Shown here: one piece after another, positions 18,446 through 27,898 of the stretch
Numbering within the stretch: the first letter of the stretch is position 1
Layout: each line of letters starts with the position of its first letter
The notes under the pieces: model-generated
Told to the model about the DNA's origin: nothing
The model's database searches: none
Seen by the model: the letters and a program-made list of their open reading frames with translations, nothing else
Made by a program: the position numbers and the translations under genes
NCBI RefSeq assembly: GCF_000169455.1
Contig: NZ_AAYC01000009.1
Coordinates: 134,501 to 198,500 of the forward strand
Length of the DNA: 64,000 nucleotides
Source of the DNA: Roseobacter sp. SK209-2-6
GTDB taxonomy: Bacteria > Pseudomonadota > Alphaproteobacteria > Rhodobacterales > Rhodobacteraceae
Direction of reading: 5' to 3'

Positions 18446-20521
18446 TTAACCTGCGATCAGGCCCATGCTTTCCAGCTTTAGAAGAACCTGGTGGGCACAG
18501 TTGTCAACTTCGACATTTTCAGTCTCGACCGACAGCTCAGGGCTCTTTGGAACATCATAGGGGTCGGAGATGCCGGTGAACTCTTTAATCTTGCCTTCAC
18601 GCGCGAGCTTATACAGGCCCTTGCGGTCGCGGCGTTCACATTCCTCAATGGAGGTGGCGACATGAACTTCGACAAAGGCTCCAAACTGCTCCACATCTTC
18701 GCGTACCGCTCGGCGGGTGGTGGCATAGGGCGCAATCGGCGCGCAGATTGCGATACCACCGTTTTTGGTGATCTCAGAGGCCACATAACCGATGCGACGG
18801 ATGTTGAGATCGCGGTGCTCTTTTGAGAAGCCCAGCTCACTGGAGAGGTTCTTCCGCACGATGTCACCATCAAGAAGGGTCACCGGGCGGCCGCCCATTT
18901 CCATCAGTTTGACCATAAGCGCGTTGGCAATGGTGGATTTGCCGGAGCCTGAGAAGCCGGTGAAGAACACGGTGAAACCCTGCTGCGAGCGTGGCGGCTT
19001 GGTTTTGCGCAACTCGGTCACCACCTCAGGGAAGGAGAACCACTCGGGGATCTCCAGGCCTTCTTGCAGGCGGCGGCGCAGTTCGGTGCCGGAGATGTTC
19101 AGGATAGTGACATTGTCGCGATCCGCGATCTCGTCGTTGGGCTCATACTGGGCGCGCTCCTGCACATAGACCATGTGTTTGAAGTCGACCATTTTGATGC
19201 CAATCTCGTCCTCGTGCTGGCGGAACAGATCCTGTGCATCATAGGGGCCATAGAAATCTTCACCTTGGCTGTTCTTGCCGGGTCCGGCGTGGTCACGGCC
19301 AACGATAAAGTGGGTGCAGCCGTGGTTCTTGCGGATCAGACCGTGCCAAACAGCTTCGCGTGGGCCTGCCATGCGCATCGCCAGGTTCAGCAGCGACATG
19401 GAGGTGGTGGCGGCTGGATACTTATCCAGGACGGCCTCATAGCAACGAACACGGGTAAAGTGGTCGACATCGCCGGGCTTGGTCATGCCAACAACCGGAT
19501 GGATCAGCAGGTTGGCTTCGGCTTCGCGCGCAGCGCGGAAGGTGAGTTCCTGGTGGGCGCGGTGCAGCGGGTTGCGCGTCTGGAAGGCCACAACCTTGCG
19601 CCAGCCCACCTTGCGGAAATAGGCGCGCAGCTCATTCGGGGTGTCGCGGCGGGCACGGAAATCATAGTGCACAGGCTGCTGGATGCCAGTCACAGGGCCG
19701 CCCAGGTAGATCTTACCGGCTGTATTGTGCAGATAGTTGACAGCAGGGTGCGCCTCATCATCGGCGCCAAAGACTTTTTCCGCCTCGCGAGATTTGTTCG
19801 GCTCCCAGCGGTCGGTGACGGTCATGGTACCCAGGATAACGCCTTCCTGATCGCGCAGGGCAATGTCTTCACCCAGTTCGATGGAGGCCGCAAAATCCTC
19901 TGATACGTCCAAAGTGATCGGCATTGGCCAGAGCGTTCCATCGGCCATGCGCATGTTTTCAACAACGCCGTTGTAGTCTTCTTCGGTCAGGAAGCCTTTG
20001 AGTGGGTTGAACCCGCCGTTCATCAGCAGTTCCAGATCGCAGATCTGGCGCGGGGAGAGATCGTGGCTCTTGAGGTTTGCGGCCTCGACCTTGAGTTTTT
20101 GCGCGGAGTCGTAGGAAACATAGAGTTCCTGAATCGGAGCAAGATTGTTCTGCATTATCTTTGTCCTGTATTTAAAAGGGGCTAGACCGCTGGTGGTACC
20201 GGTCAATTCGGCATGAAGGGCGTCGTATTCCGCAAATTTGCGGGTCAGGAATTGGTCGGTGAGCCGTATTCTTTCGGCGGCTCCACGGGTGGTCACTGCA
20301 TAGGCAAAGCGTTGGCGCTTATCCGGCCCTGAGCGTTGGCTGACCTGGATTAAGCCTTCTTTTTCAGCTGACTTCAGCAGCCCGTTAAGGCGCCCCAAGG
20401 AGATGGCCAGCGCTGTAGAGGTGGCCCGTTGCGATGCATCCGGGGCCAGATCGAGCTGGCGCAAGAGACGAAAAAGCAGATCGTCGTCCTCTTGCGAAGG
20501 GGTTTTTTCTGTTTGAGCCAT
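18446..20521 (-). CDS. Winged-helix regulator domain in frame with sulfate adenylyltransferase/APS kinase
   Basis: One uninterrupted frame of 691 residues. Residues 1-105 match MarR-type EPS-associated winged-helix regulators (FRLLRQLDLAP, ISLGRLNGLLKSAEKEGL, RIRLTDQFLTRKFAEYDAL). From residue 123 onward (ATG at 20155) it is the usual 569-residue bifunctional enzyme that activates sulfate to APS and then PAPS: FQTRNPLHRAHQELT and GRDHAGPGKN of ATP sulfurylase, then the Walker A FTGFSGSGKST, DGDIVRKNL and DLNIRRIGYVASE of APS kinase. The ATG at 20155 has its own AGGAC nine bases upstream, so the enzyme may also be made alone. Whether the full fusion is translated cannot be decided here. Confidence 0.9.
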   Translation of the reverse strand: MAQTEKTPSQEDDDLLFRLLRQLDLAPDASQRATSTALAISLGRLNGLLKSAEKEGLIQVSQRSGPDKRQRFAYAVTTRGAAERIRLTDQFLTRKFAEYDALHAELTGTTSGLAPFKYRTKIMQNNLAPIQELYVSYDSAQKLKVEAANLKSHDLSPRQICDLELLMNGGFNPLKGFLTEEDYNGVVENMRMADGTLWPMPITLDVSEDFAASIELGEDIALRDQEGVILGTMTVTDRWEPNKSREAEKVFGADDEAHPAVNYLHNTAGKIYLGGPVTGIQQPVHYDFRARRDTPNELRAYFRKVGWRKVVAFQTRNPLHRAHQELTFRAAREAEANLLIHPVVGMTKPGDVDHFTRVRCYEAVLDKYPAATTSMSLLNLAMRMAGPREAVWHGLIRKNHGCTHFIVGRDHAGPGKNSQGEDFYGPYDAQDLFRQHEDEIGIKMVDFKHMVYVQERAQYEPNDEIADRDNVTILNISGTELRRRLQEGLEIPEWFSFPEVVTELRKTKPPRSQQGFTVFFTGFSGSGKSTIANALMVKLMEMGGRPVTLLDGDIVRKNLSSELGFSKEHRDLNIRRIGYVASEITKNGGIAICAPIAPYATTRRAVREDVEQFGAFVEVHVATSIEECERRDRKGLYKLAREGKIKEFTGISDPYDVPKSPELSVETENVEVDNCAHQVLLKLESMGLIAG
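20153..20170 (-). promoter_or_regulatory. Possible internal start of the sulfate-activation enzyme
   Basis: Within the long frame, AGGAC lies nine bases before ATG CAG AAC (MQNNLAPIQE). Starting here gives a 569-residue bifunctional sulfate adenylyltransferase/APS kinase of standard length. This suggests either a separate protein or two products from one frame. Confidence 0.6.
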
Positions 20522-20680
20522 CGAAGTCTTTACGCAGTGCGTTCACGAGTGAACACATTGCACATGTCGCAAAGAAAACAAAGCCCAGAAAGCTTAGAAT
20601 TTGCGCTATGCCTTTGGGCAAGAGAGCTGGAAATACCGTTCAGACCGGAAATGGCTACCTGGATAAAACCCGGTTCTGCT

Positions 20681-22378
20681 TTAGCTGGGTGAGAGGGACG
20701 GGCATTCAGCTTGGCGTAAAACTTCGGGAAGCTCTGACGCCTGCGCAACCGAGAGGGCTTGCATGGGGGTAGGAACCCCCCTGAGCGATAGCCGAAGCAA
20801 GTCGAGGGTACTGGTGTCGTAACCTGCAGCCACCAGAAGATCCGCAGAGACAAGAAGCTCTGCTTGGAGTTCCTTGGTCTGGGCTTCCAGCCGGCTCGCG
20901 GTGTTCACGGTGCTGCCGATGATCGTCCGAGGTGCATTGCCGGAAGAGCCAATCTCACCGATCACCAGGCCACCAAGATGCACGCCCATTCCGATGCGCA
21001 AAGGGGTCTCGGCCTCGTTGTGCAGGGCGGCATTGAAGTCTTGCAGTGCTTGCCCCGCAGCGGCACAGGCCCGGAGTGCAGATTCCGCTGAGGCTTTGGC
21101 GTCTTGCGCCTCGAACAGGGCCAGAAACCCATCGCCCAGGTATTTGTCGACCTTGCCGCCCTCGGCCTCGATGCAGGGCACGACGGCGTCAAAGAAGCGA
21201 TTGAGAAGGAAAACAACGTCATAGGGTAGTTGGGAGGCGGTACGTTCGGTAAAGCCGCGAATATCGAGGAAGAGGATGGCCAATTGCCGCTCTTCCCCCT
21301 GGCTGGCATGGGCACGTTCCCGGTTCCCATCGGGTCGAAACTGGCGGCAGACCGTAAGAGGGGCGCCTGGGTGGATCTGGCAGGCGAGCCGCATGTTGTC
21401 TGGCGCCTTTATTGCGGCAAGGCTTCGTGCTTCGGCAGCCTCTGGAAGGGGGAGGTCTGCCCCACCTTCTTCCACGATGACGCGACAGGTTGTGCAACGC
21501 CCCTTGCCGCCACATAGGGCCGCGTGAGGGATGTCATGGGTTCTGGAAATTTCCAGAAGGGTCATACCTTTTTCACCGGTGATGGTGGGGCCGTGGCGGT
21601 AGGTGATGCGAACGGAACGCCGTCGCCGCAGGATCTTTTTGACGCAATAGGCAAGCGCTGTGAGTGCAAGCAAAGCCATAAAGATCTGGACCAAACGGTT
21701 TTCGGTCAAGATCAGGGTCGCAAAGTTCTCTCTGTCGGGCCAATTGAAATCTGCCATCAGTGCGGCTCTTTGGCTTGCGTCCTGAAAGAGCTCATAAATC
21801 CTGCGCCCTTCGGTCAACAGGCCCGCCAGGGCGAAGCTGGGTACAAAAACAGCAATCCCGATCATGTAAGGAAGAAAACGTGACCACCAATCGGTGAGGC
21901 GGAGCCAGAAGTGCAGGCCCATGCATCCATGGATCCAGACCGCCAGCAAAAGGGCGGATTGCCACCAGACGACAGGGGAGTTCCACATCAGAATGATGAC
22001 ATATGGGTATTCGTCATTCACCTCAAAAACTTGATGGGCCACCGAGGTATGGGCGATATGCGGCAAGAGCTGTAGCGGGATCAGCAGCCCTAGCACGGTT
22101 TGAAAGGCCTCACCACGCGGCATGCGCAAACTACGGCGACGTGCCAGCCGCCAGAGCGCGAGGCCGGGGTGCAGCAACAAAGCGCTGATCATCACCAGGG
22201 CGCCCAGGGGGGTGCGCGTAATGAGGTGGCGAACGTCCTGCATTGCCTCCATGGCTTCTGGAGAGATCAGGCCAAGGCCTAGGTTGACAAAGTGAAAGAA
22301 GGCATAGGTCAGTAAAATCAAGCCACTGACAATTCGACAGCGGGTAATCCAATCCCCAAGCCAGAGCGTGCTTGCCAC
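20681..22378 (-). CDS. Membrane adenylate/guanylate cyclase with 2Fe-2S ferredoxin domain
   Basis: A 565-residue three-part sensor. Residues about 12-250 form roughly six membrane segments with several His residues in or near them (H29, H70, H107, H110, H150, H156), possible heme ligands. Residues about 255-350 are a ferredoxin-like domain with CGGKGRCTTC (C289, C295, C298) and C333 in LACQ. Residues about 365-545 are a class III cyclase: LAILFLDIRGFTERT with metal-binding D372, and KYLGDGFLALF with D416. Such proteins are thought to link redox state to cyclic nucleotide level. The gene lies between the sulfate enzyme and rraB with its own promoter region. Confidence 0.93.
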   Translation of the reverse strand: MASTLWLGDWITRCRIVSGLILLTYAFFHFVNLGLGLISPEAMEAMQDVRHLITRTPLGALVMISALLLHPGLALWRLARRRSLRMPRGEAFQTVLGLLIPLQLLPHIAHTSVAHQVFEVNDEYPYVIILMWNSPVVWWQSALLLAVWIHGCMGLHFWLRLTDWWSRFLPYMIGIAVFVPSFALAGLLTEGRRIYELFQDASQRAALMADFNWPDRENFATLILTENRLVQIFMALLALTALAYCVKKILRRRRSVRITYRHGPTITGEKGMTLLEISRTHDIPHAALCGGKGRCTTCRVIVEEGGADLPLPEAAEARSLAAIKAPDNMRLACQIHPGAPLTVCRQFRPDGNRERAHASQGEERQLAILFLDIRGFTERTASQLPYDVVFLLNRFFDAVVPCIEAEGGKVDKYLGDGFLALFEAQDAKASAESALRACAAAGQALQDFNAALHNEAETPLRIGMGVHLGGLVIGEIGSSGNAPRTIIGSTVNTASRLEAQTKELQAELLVSADLLVAAGYDTSTLDLLRLSLRGVPTPMQALSVAQASELPEVLRQAECPSLSPS

Positions 22379-22501
22379 TCAGGGTCTCCTGTGTTGCGGT
22401 TTTCTCTTTCAGTCTGAGGGGTGCTGCGAACTGGGTCAAGAGAGGCCAGAGGACTGGGGCAAGAGAGGTTAGGGGAGGAGAGGCTAGGCTAGGCGGGAGG
22501 T

Positions 22502-22834
22502 TTAGCTCTCCATGCCCCAGCCATCAGGTGCAAACCCGTGTTCAAGAGCGAGCTTGGTCGCTATTTCTTCGCCGATCCAGATGCCCGTAGCAGAGACGGT
22601 TTGATCTGCCAGAGTTGCGCGAAGATAGGACGGGTCATCCCCTTCCGCTTCGTAAAACTCGCATTCAAAACCATTCTGGTGCAGCGCTTCGGCCAAGGGG
22701 AGCCAATCGGCACCTTCTTGGGTGGGGATGAAAAAGTAATCTACATCCGCCACCTCAGGCAGGCCATGTTTGCCTTGCAGATCGTTATATGCCGCAAGTG
22801 TTTCGGCCCTTTGGCTGTCAAAATCATGCGGCAT
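22502..22834 (-). CDS. Regulator of ribonuclease E activity B (RraB) family protein
   Basis: A 110-residue acidic protein of the RraB/DUF1260 fold. Typical segments are VDYFFIPTQEGADWLPLAEAL, FECEFYEAEGDDPSYLRATL and the closing GFAPDGWGMES. In E. coli RraB binds RNase E and alters mRNA turnover; here only the family is certain. It starts five bases after the trxB stop codon, so both are in one transcript. Confidence 0.85.
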   Translation of the reverse strand: MPHDFDSQRAETLAAYNDLQGKHGLPEVADVDYFFIPTQEGADWLPLAEALHQNGFECEFYEAEGDDPSYLRATLADQTVSATGIWIGEEIATKLALEHGFAPDGWGMES

Positions 22835-22839
22835 GGATC

Positions 22840-23781
22840 TTACTCCTGCTCTGCCAGAAAACGCTCTGCGTCCAGCGCGGCCATACAGCCCATGCCCGCA
22901 GATGTGACCGCCTGGCGATACTTGTGGTCGGTCAGATCGCCGGCGGCGAAAATGCCGGGAACCGATGTCTCGGTAGAACCGGGTTTTACAGAGACATAGC
23001 CGCCGTTGTGCAGCTCAAGGTCGTCTTTAACCAGCTCATTCGCAGGGGCATGACCAATAGCAACAAAAACGCCCTTGCAGGGGATTTCCTTGGTCTCGCC
23101 GGTCTGCACGTTTTTGACGACGACGCCCTCAACGCCCAGCGGGTTCTCGGTGCCGACAACTTCCTCCAGCGTGTGGAACCAGAGGGGCTCAATCTTGTCG
23201 TTCTTCATCAGGCGGTCGATCAGGATCTTTTCCGCGCGCAGCTCATCGCGGCGGTGGATCAGAGTGACCTTGGAGGCAAAGTTGGTCAGGAACAGGGCTT
23301 CCTCAACCGCAGTGTTGCCGCCGCCAATCACAACGATCTCTTGACCCCGGTAGAAAAAGCCATCGCAGGTGGCGCAGGCAGAGACGCCAAAGCCTTTGAA
23401 CTTCTCTTCGCTTTCCAGGCCCAGCCATTTGGCGCGGGCGCCGGTTGCCAGAATAACCGCATCCGCAGTGTAGGTAGTGCCACTATCACCCTTTGCGGTG
23501 AAAGGACGCGCCGAGGTGTCGAGCGAGGTGATGATATCGCCGATGATCTCACAGCCCATCGCCTGGGCGTGTTCCTGCATCTTGATCATCAGATCTGGGC
23601 CCTGAACCTCGGTGAAACCGGGGTAGTTCTCCACCTCTGTCGTGGTGGTCAGCTGGCCGCCGGGCTCAATCCCTTGAACCAGGATCGGTTCCAGCATGGC
23701 GCGCGAAGCATAGACCCCGGCGGTATAGCCCGCTGGGCCGGAGCCGATGATCAGAACTTTGGTGTGGCGCGTGTCGCTCAT
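22840..23781 (-). CDS. trxB: Thioredoxin-disulfide reductase
   Basis: A 313-residue FAD/NADPH enzyme that reduces thioredoxin in the cytoplasm. The FAD fold starts [21 protein letters not shown], the redox pair is CATC in [10 protein letters not shown] (about residue 137), the NADPH fold is [17 protein letters not shown], and the end [20 protein letters not shown] is canonical. The ATG at 23781 follows GGGGAAAAGAG; an N-terminal extension in frame is not coding. It is the first gene of trxB-rraB and is divergent from the Lrp gene. Confidence 0.97.
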   Translation of the reverse strand: MSDTRHTKVLIIGSGPAGYTAGVYASRAMLEPILVQGIEPGGQLTTTTEVENYPGFTEVQGPDLMIKMQEHAQAMGCEIIGDIITSLDTSARPFTAKGDSGTTYTADAVILATGARAKWLGLESEEKFKGFGVSACATCDGFFYRGQEIVVIGGGNTAVEEALFLTNFASKVTLIHRRDELRAEKILIDRLMKNDKIEPLWFHTLEEVVGTENPLGVEGVVVKNVQTGETKEIPCKGVFVAIGHAPANELVKDDLELHNGGYVSVKPGSTETSVPGIFAAGDLTDHKYRQAVTSAGMGCMAALDAERFLAEQE

Positions 23782-24008
23782 CTCTTTTCCCCAATTCGGT
23801 AGCCTAGCAGCTGGGCCGCTTTGAAATCTGCATATAGCGATTGGAGGTGGGTACTGAAACCCCTCCTGCGTTCCTGATTTCCACGAGAAGTCACAAGAAT
23901 TTTCCACTTGATCCCAAGCGGGGCAAAGATTATTGCGCCGCGGTGAAATATTATTGCGTGATTGAGCCTGGGTGCTATAAGAAACGCAATCTGACAGGAG
24001 CTTTGCAC

Positions 24009-24509
24009 ATGGTCACTACCCGTCTTGATCCGATTGATCGCAAGATACTTTCGGAGCTTCAGGCCGATGGGCGTATGACCAACGTTGAACTGGCAAAGCG
24101 TGTCGGGATCTCTGCTCCACCCTGTCTGCGGCGTGTTCGCGCGCTGGAAGAGGCGGGGCTGATTGGGGGCTACCATGCTGAAGTCAACGCCCGCGAGCTA
24201 GGTTTTGAGGTTCAGGTCTTTGCCATGGTTGGGCTGGAAAGCCAGGCCGAAGCGGAGCTCTCTGCCTTTGAGGAAAAATGCCGCAGCTGGCCTTTGGTGC
24301 GGGAGTGCCACATGCTGAACGGTGAGGTGGACTTCATTTTGAAATGTGTGTCACCTGATCTCAGCACGTTCCAGAGCTTCCTGACCGGCGATCTGCTAAC
24401 GACCCCGAATGTGGCAAGCGTCAAGACCTCGCTGGTTATCCGGGGTGCCAAGGACGAACCCGGCGTGCCATTTGATGTGCTAGAAGAACGGCTGCAGCGC
24501 GAAGCCTGA
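24009..24509 (+). CDS. Lrp/AsnC family transcriptional regulator
   Basis: A 166-residue regulator. An N-terminal helix-turn-helix ([36 protein letters not shown] region, about residues 6-45) is followed by a ligand-binding RAM/AsnC domain with VFAMVGLES and [16 protein letters not shown]. Such proteins sense amino acids and form octamers. It is divergent from trxB, so it may control itself and trxB, but there is no direct evidence. The ATG follows AGGAG at good spacing. Confidence 0.92.
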   Translation: MVTTRLDPIDRKILSELQADGRMTNVELAKRVGISAPPCLRRVRALEEAGLIGGYHAEVNARELGFEVQVFAMVGLESQAEAELSAFEEKCRSWPLVRECHMLNGEVDFILKCVSPDLSTFQSFLTGDLLTTPNVASVKTSLVIRGAKDEPGVPFDVLEERLQREA

Positions 24510-24595
24510 TTGGTCAGCCACCATGCTTTCTACCATTTGATCCTTTGCCGCAGATCCCACTGTGATTTTGCGGTGTGGCTTTGCGGCCTTTGATG

Positions 24596-25354
24596 TCAGA
24601 ACTCTAACCGTTCATAGGCGAGAGGACCAAACCCGCTGAGGTTATCTACATGGCTGAACAGGTTTAAGAACAAAGTCTTAATCGCATAGCTGACGAGTTT
24701 CAGTGCATCTGGGCCGGGGTGATAGGTTTCGAACTCCAATCCACCGACCTTGATGATTGCATGCTGTGGCAAGCAAATATGGTAGAGATCCACGACCGTA
24801 GGCGGTGTGGTTTCAAAAATGCTCATATCGTCCTGAAAAGAGGCTGCCGGGATAAGCAAAGGGCTTCCGTCTGAACGACCGGACCCATTTGAAGGCAGGC
24901 GTAAGAGGCGCGCAGAGGGGCCGGCAACCATGCTGGACATGGGTTTTTGCAACCCGAGACTATCCGCCATGAAACTGGTGAGGCGATGCTGACGACCTTT
25001 GGAATCCACGCGCGCAGGCATCAGGCTCGTGGTGCCTTTCCAAACCAGGGGCTGCGGCTCTCCAATATCTGTGATCAGCAGATCTCCGGGCAGAAGATCC
25101 TCGACGGCAATGGGGCCGGTTGTCGTTTCAACCAATGAGCCACGGGTAAAAGCGCAGAATGCTTCGTCAAAGAGTGGAAGCGCCGGAGCGATATGGCGTG
25201 TTTCCGCGATATTGCCATTGGGCAAGAGGCTGCTGACCTCATAGCGGCGCAGTTGTGGCTTGTTGCTATGACGCAGAGCAGCCGGGTCCTGCAGCAGGGC
25301 CCGGGTTTCGGCGGCGTTTACCGCTGCTTGTTGCAGCGACGTGGGGATGGTCAT
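24596..25354 (-). CDS. Hint-domain protein
   Basis: A 252-residue protein with a Hint (hedgehog/intein) fold: CAFTRGSLVETTTGPIAVED (Cys-containing start), LLPGDLLITDIGEPQPLVWKG, then the late HICLPQHAIIKVGGLEFETYHPG. Rhodobacterales carry many Hint_2 proteins with calcium-binding or secreted partners, but their job is unknown. No signal peptide is seen. It lies alone between the convergent Lrp gene and a gene-poor stretch. Confidence 0.85.
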   Translation of the reverse strand: MTIPTSLQQAAVNAAETRALLQDPAALRHSNKPQLRRYEVSSLLPNGNIAETRHIAPALPLFDEAFCAFTRGSLVETTTGPIAVEDLLPGDLLITDIGEPQPLVWKGTTSLMPARVDSKGRQHRLTSFMADSLGLQKPMSSMVAGPSARLLRLPSNGSGRSDGSPLLIPAASFQDDMSIFETTPPTVVDLYHICLPQHAIIKVGGLEFETYHPGPDALKLVSYAIKTLFLNLFSHVDNLSGFGPLAYERLEF

Positions 25355-25669
25355 CTACTTAGACCTTTCTCGTAACCTGCGCAGCTCATCCGGATCCTGA
25401 CCGGATTGGCATTGGCGCGATAGGGGCTGGCAGCGGAGTTCTCTCCAGGCCCGAAACTCTTTTGGCTAGCTGTTCTGGCGGCCTTGATCACCTTGCAAAG
25501 ACACCCTTTCAGCAAACGATGTGAAAACGGATTGCCCAAGCACTCCATGGAACGCTGAAGGCCAAAAGCTAACAAAGGGTCACCGAAACGTGCAGCGGGA
25601 ACGCAGTGAACCCGTGAAATTCGTAGCTCAGGCACTTTGAACCAGACCCCAGTTTTCGAGCGCCCAGAT
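25355..25669. other. Gene-poor stretch after the Hint gene
   Basis: No supported gene, clear hairpin or known motif. The right-hand part is downstream of a small basic protein gene; the left part should contain the Hint promoter. Confidence 0.4.
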
Positions 25670-25831
25670 CTAGGCGCGTTTCAGGGCGAATTCGGTTTCC
25701 TGTAGCAATTTGGTTTTGGTGCGGTTTCTCAGCATTGTGCTGCGAGGGGTTCCGCGTGACCAAGGCATAGTCGTTGTCTCTGATTTCGCAGCGGAAATCA
25801 CCGACTTCAGGAAACGGTTCCGGGCTTTCAT
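25670..25831 (-). CDS. Small basic protein (53 residues)
   Basis: A short reading frame from ATG at 25831 with a strong GGAGAG ribosome binding site at 4-8 bases. The product begins MKARNRFLKSVISAAKSE and continues TTTMPWSRGTPRSTMLRNRT. It is strongly basic, with a PW(S/E)RGTRR-like centre that I associate from memory with short hypothetical proteins in this order; this should be checked. The longer frame starting at 25945 is not needed. The function is unknown. Confidence 0.6.
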   Translation of the reverse strand: MKARNRFLKSVISAAKSETTTMPWSRGTPRSTMLRNRTKTKLLQETEFALKRA

Positions 25832-26075
25832 CACTCTCTCCTGCCAGTTTGGCGAACTGTTATTGCCATCTTTATCGGCAAGGTTTGCGCCCAGAATATG
25901 GCCAAGCAAAGGAATTGGCTGGACCAAAATCAAAAGAGAAATCACACAGCAAAACCGCGACGGGTCAGACCGAATTGAAAAGTAACAACAATTTTAGGAA
26001 GGGTGTGAATTTACGGCGATTTCACCCCATCAGGCGAGCCCGCCGCAATCCATTCTCGGCTAGTCGCGGTGTGAG

Positions 26076-26831
26076 CTAGAGGCGAATGCAGGAAATGAGT
26101 CGGCCATAATCGGCTTCGCGGGCATGGGTCGCCCGCCGGTAAGAATAAAATCGCTCCTCATCACTATAGGTGCAATGCTTGATCCACTCTGCACGACCAA
26201 CGCCAGCAGCTCGTAATTTGTGAAGCCCAAGGGCGGGCAAGTCAAAGAGATATCTATCACCTTCGCCATTGGCAAAGAAACGGGCGAAATCCGGGTCCTG
26301 CTGCAAAAAGTCCTCTGCGAAATCGGGACCAACCTCATACGCCTGTTGGGAAATGGAGGGGCCGATCACCGCCACCGTGTTTGAGCGATCCGCACCGAGA
26401 CCTTCCATGGCTTCCAGCGTTGCCTCCAGAACTCCATCCAATGTGCCGCGCCAGCCCGCATGGGCCGCGCCAACAACGCCTGCCGCCTGGTCCGCAAACA
26501 GGACCGGCTGGCAATCCGCGGTCAGAATGGCAAGGGCCAAGCCGGGCGTGCGGGTCACCATCGCATCAGCCTTGGGGCGCGCGCTGCTGGGCCCCGTGAT
26601 CAACTCGACCTTGGCAGAGTGGATCTGATGTACACCGGTGAGGTCTTGCGCCGTGACGCCCATAGCCTCTGCCACACGGGTTCGGTTGACCGTGACCGCT
26701 TCGCTTTGATCAGAGGACCCCATCCCGCAATTCAGGCCATGGAAAATGCCGGAAGAGGCGCCGCCGCGTCGGGTGAAAAATCCGTGACGCGTCGCGCCCA
26801 AGAGATCAGAGGTCAGAATTTCCAAGGTCAT
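26076..26831 (-). CDS. pgeF: Purine nucleoside phosphorylase/laccase-domain protein (YfiH type)
   Basis: A 251-residue protein of the multicopper polyphenol oxidase-like YfiH family. It has the zinc/copper-site pattern: GVHQIHSAKV, ILTADCQPVLFAD, VGAAHAGWRGTLDGVLE (H and C ligands), and a late HCTYSDEERFYSYRRAT. Family members act on purine nucleosides or correct errors in peptidoglycan precursors. Its ATG overlaps the midA stop codon (ATGA), so it is the last gene of lgt-midA-pgeF. Confidence 0.93.
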   Translation of the reverse strand: MTLEILTSDLLGATRHGFFTRRGGASSGIFHGLNCGMGSSDQSEAVTVNRTRVAEAMGVTAQDLTGVHQIHSAKVELITGPSSARPKADAMVTRTPGLALAILTADCQPVLFADQAAGVVGAAHAGWRGTLDGVLEATLEAMEGLGADRSNTVAVIGPSISQQAYEVGPDFAEDFLQQDPDFARFFANGEGDRYLFDLPALGLHKLRAAGVGRAEWIKHCTYSDEERFYSYRRATHAREADYGRLISCIRL

Positions 26832-27898
26832 GACAGCAATCCAGGCGGTGGGGAAAATTGCGCCGGGTAAAGCCCGAGCACTTTGAACAAGTTTCCCATT
26901 TCTTCAGGATGCGTCAAGCGCCGATGTGCAGCGATCAAAGTGTCGAGAGCTTCCCCCTGCAAGGCGCGGGACAGTGCCTGTGCACGTTCGGTGATGCCCA
27001 GCCGCTCCAAAAAGACCCCTTGTGGTGTTACCCGGCTGTGGGCGCAGCCGGTGGATTTGGTGCTTTGGGCCAGGAATTCAAAATCTACATGCAGCGTCAG
27101 ATCTGCCTTGCCGGGGTTTTCCAGTGGTGGCGTAGATTTATGCGCGCGCAGGGCCTGCAGGGTATCCCCAAGCGAACGCCAATCGCCATAATCGATGATC
27201 AGAGCCGCCCCCCCGAATGTAGAAATCCGATCTGCGATTGGCTCCAAAAGGGTCGCAGCAGGGCTGCACAGCTCAACCAGATCTCCCGGCCGCGTGTCCT
27301 CCAGCCGATATGCAAGGGCAGGCTGATCCGTCGCGCTTCCAAGGCCAAAACCCAGTTTCCCCTCTTCCAGCCCAATCAGTCTTTCGCGCCAGCCATCACT
27401 ATCGCGGACAAACTGGCGCGCGGGCAGGGCGTCAAAAAACTCATTTGCGACAAGGAAAACTGGCAGGTTGGGCAGCTCCATCGGCTCAGCCACCCATGAT
27501 ACATCGTATTCCTCAAGGGCTTTGGCTTGCTCGCGTTGCAACTTTGGAGAGGCCTCAACCAAAAACACCTGCATTGCTTGGTGAAAACCAGTGACCCCAG
27601 CGGTGGCGCGCAATAGGTCCCGCATCAGAGTGCCGCGACCTGGCCCCAACTCTACCAGAGCAAAAGGGGAGGGCGCGCCCTGATCCAACCAGCATTGGGC
27701 CAGGCAAAGCCCCAGCAGTTCGCCAAACATCTGGCTGATTTCGGGCGCTGTGACAAAGTCCCCGCTTTGGCCAAAGGGATCACGGGTGCTGTAGTAGCCG
27801 AATTCGGGGTGGAGCAGGCATTCAGACATATACTCGGCCAGACTGATCGGGCCGTTTTCCTGAATGCGCGCGACAAGTTGTTGTTCCAAAGAGCTCAT
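26828..27898 (-). CDS. Class I SAM-dependent methyltransferase, MidA/NDUFAF7 family
   Basis: A 356-residue methyltransferase (DUF185). NDUFAF7 methylates an Arg of the complex I subunit NDUFS2/NuoD in mitochondria, and bacterial homologues are presumed to do the same. Key segments are [33 protein letters not shown], the SAM loop [16 protein letters not shown], and [13 protein letters not shown]. It overlaps lgt and pgeF by four bases on each side, so all three are translationally coupled. Confidence 0.93.
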   Translation of the reverse strand: MSSLEQQLVARIQENGPISLAEYMSECLLHPEFGYYSTRDPFGQSGDFVTAPEISQMFGELLGLCLAQCWLDQGAPSPFALVELGPGRGTLMRDLLRATAGVTGFHQAMQVFLVEASPKLQREQAKALEEYDVSWVAEPMELPNLPVFLVANEFFDALPARQFVRDSDGWRERLIGLEEGKLGFGLGSATDQPALAYRLEDTRPGDLVELCSPAATLLEPIADRISTFGGAALIIDYGDWRSLGDTLQALRAHKSTPPLENPGKADLTLHVDFEFLAQSTKSTGCAHSRVTPQGVFLERLGITERAQALSRALQGEALDTLIAAHRRLTHPEEMGNLFKVLGLYPAQFSPPPGLLS

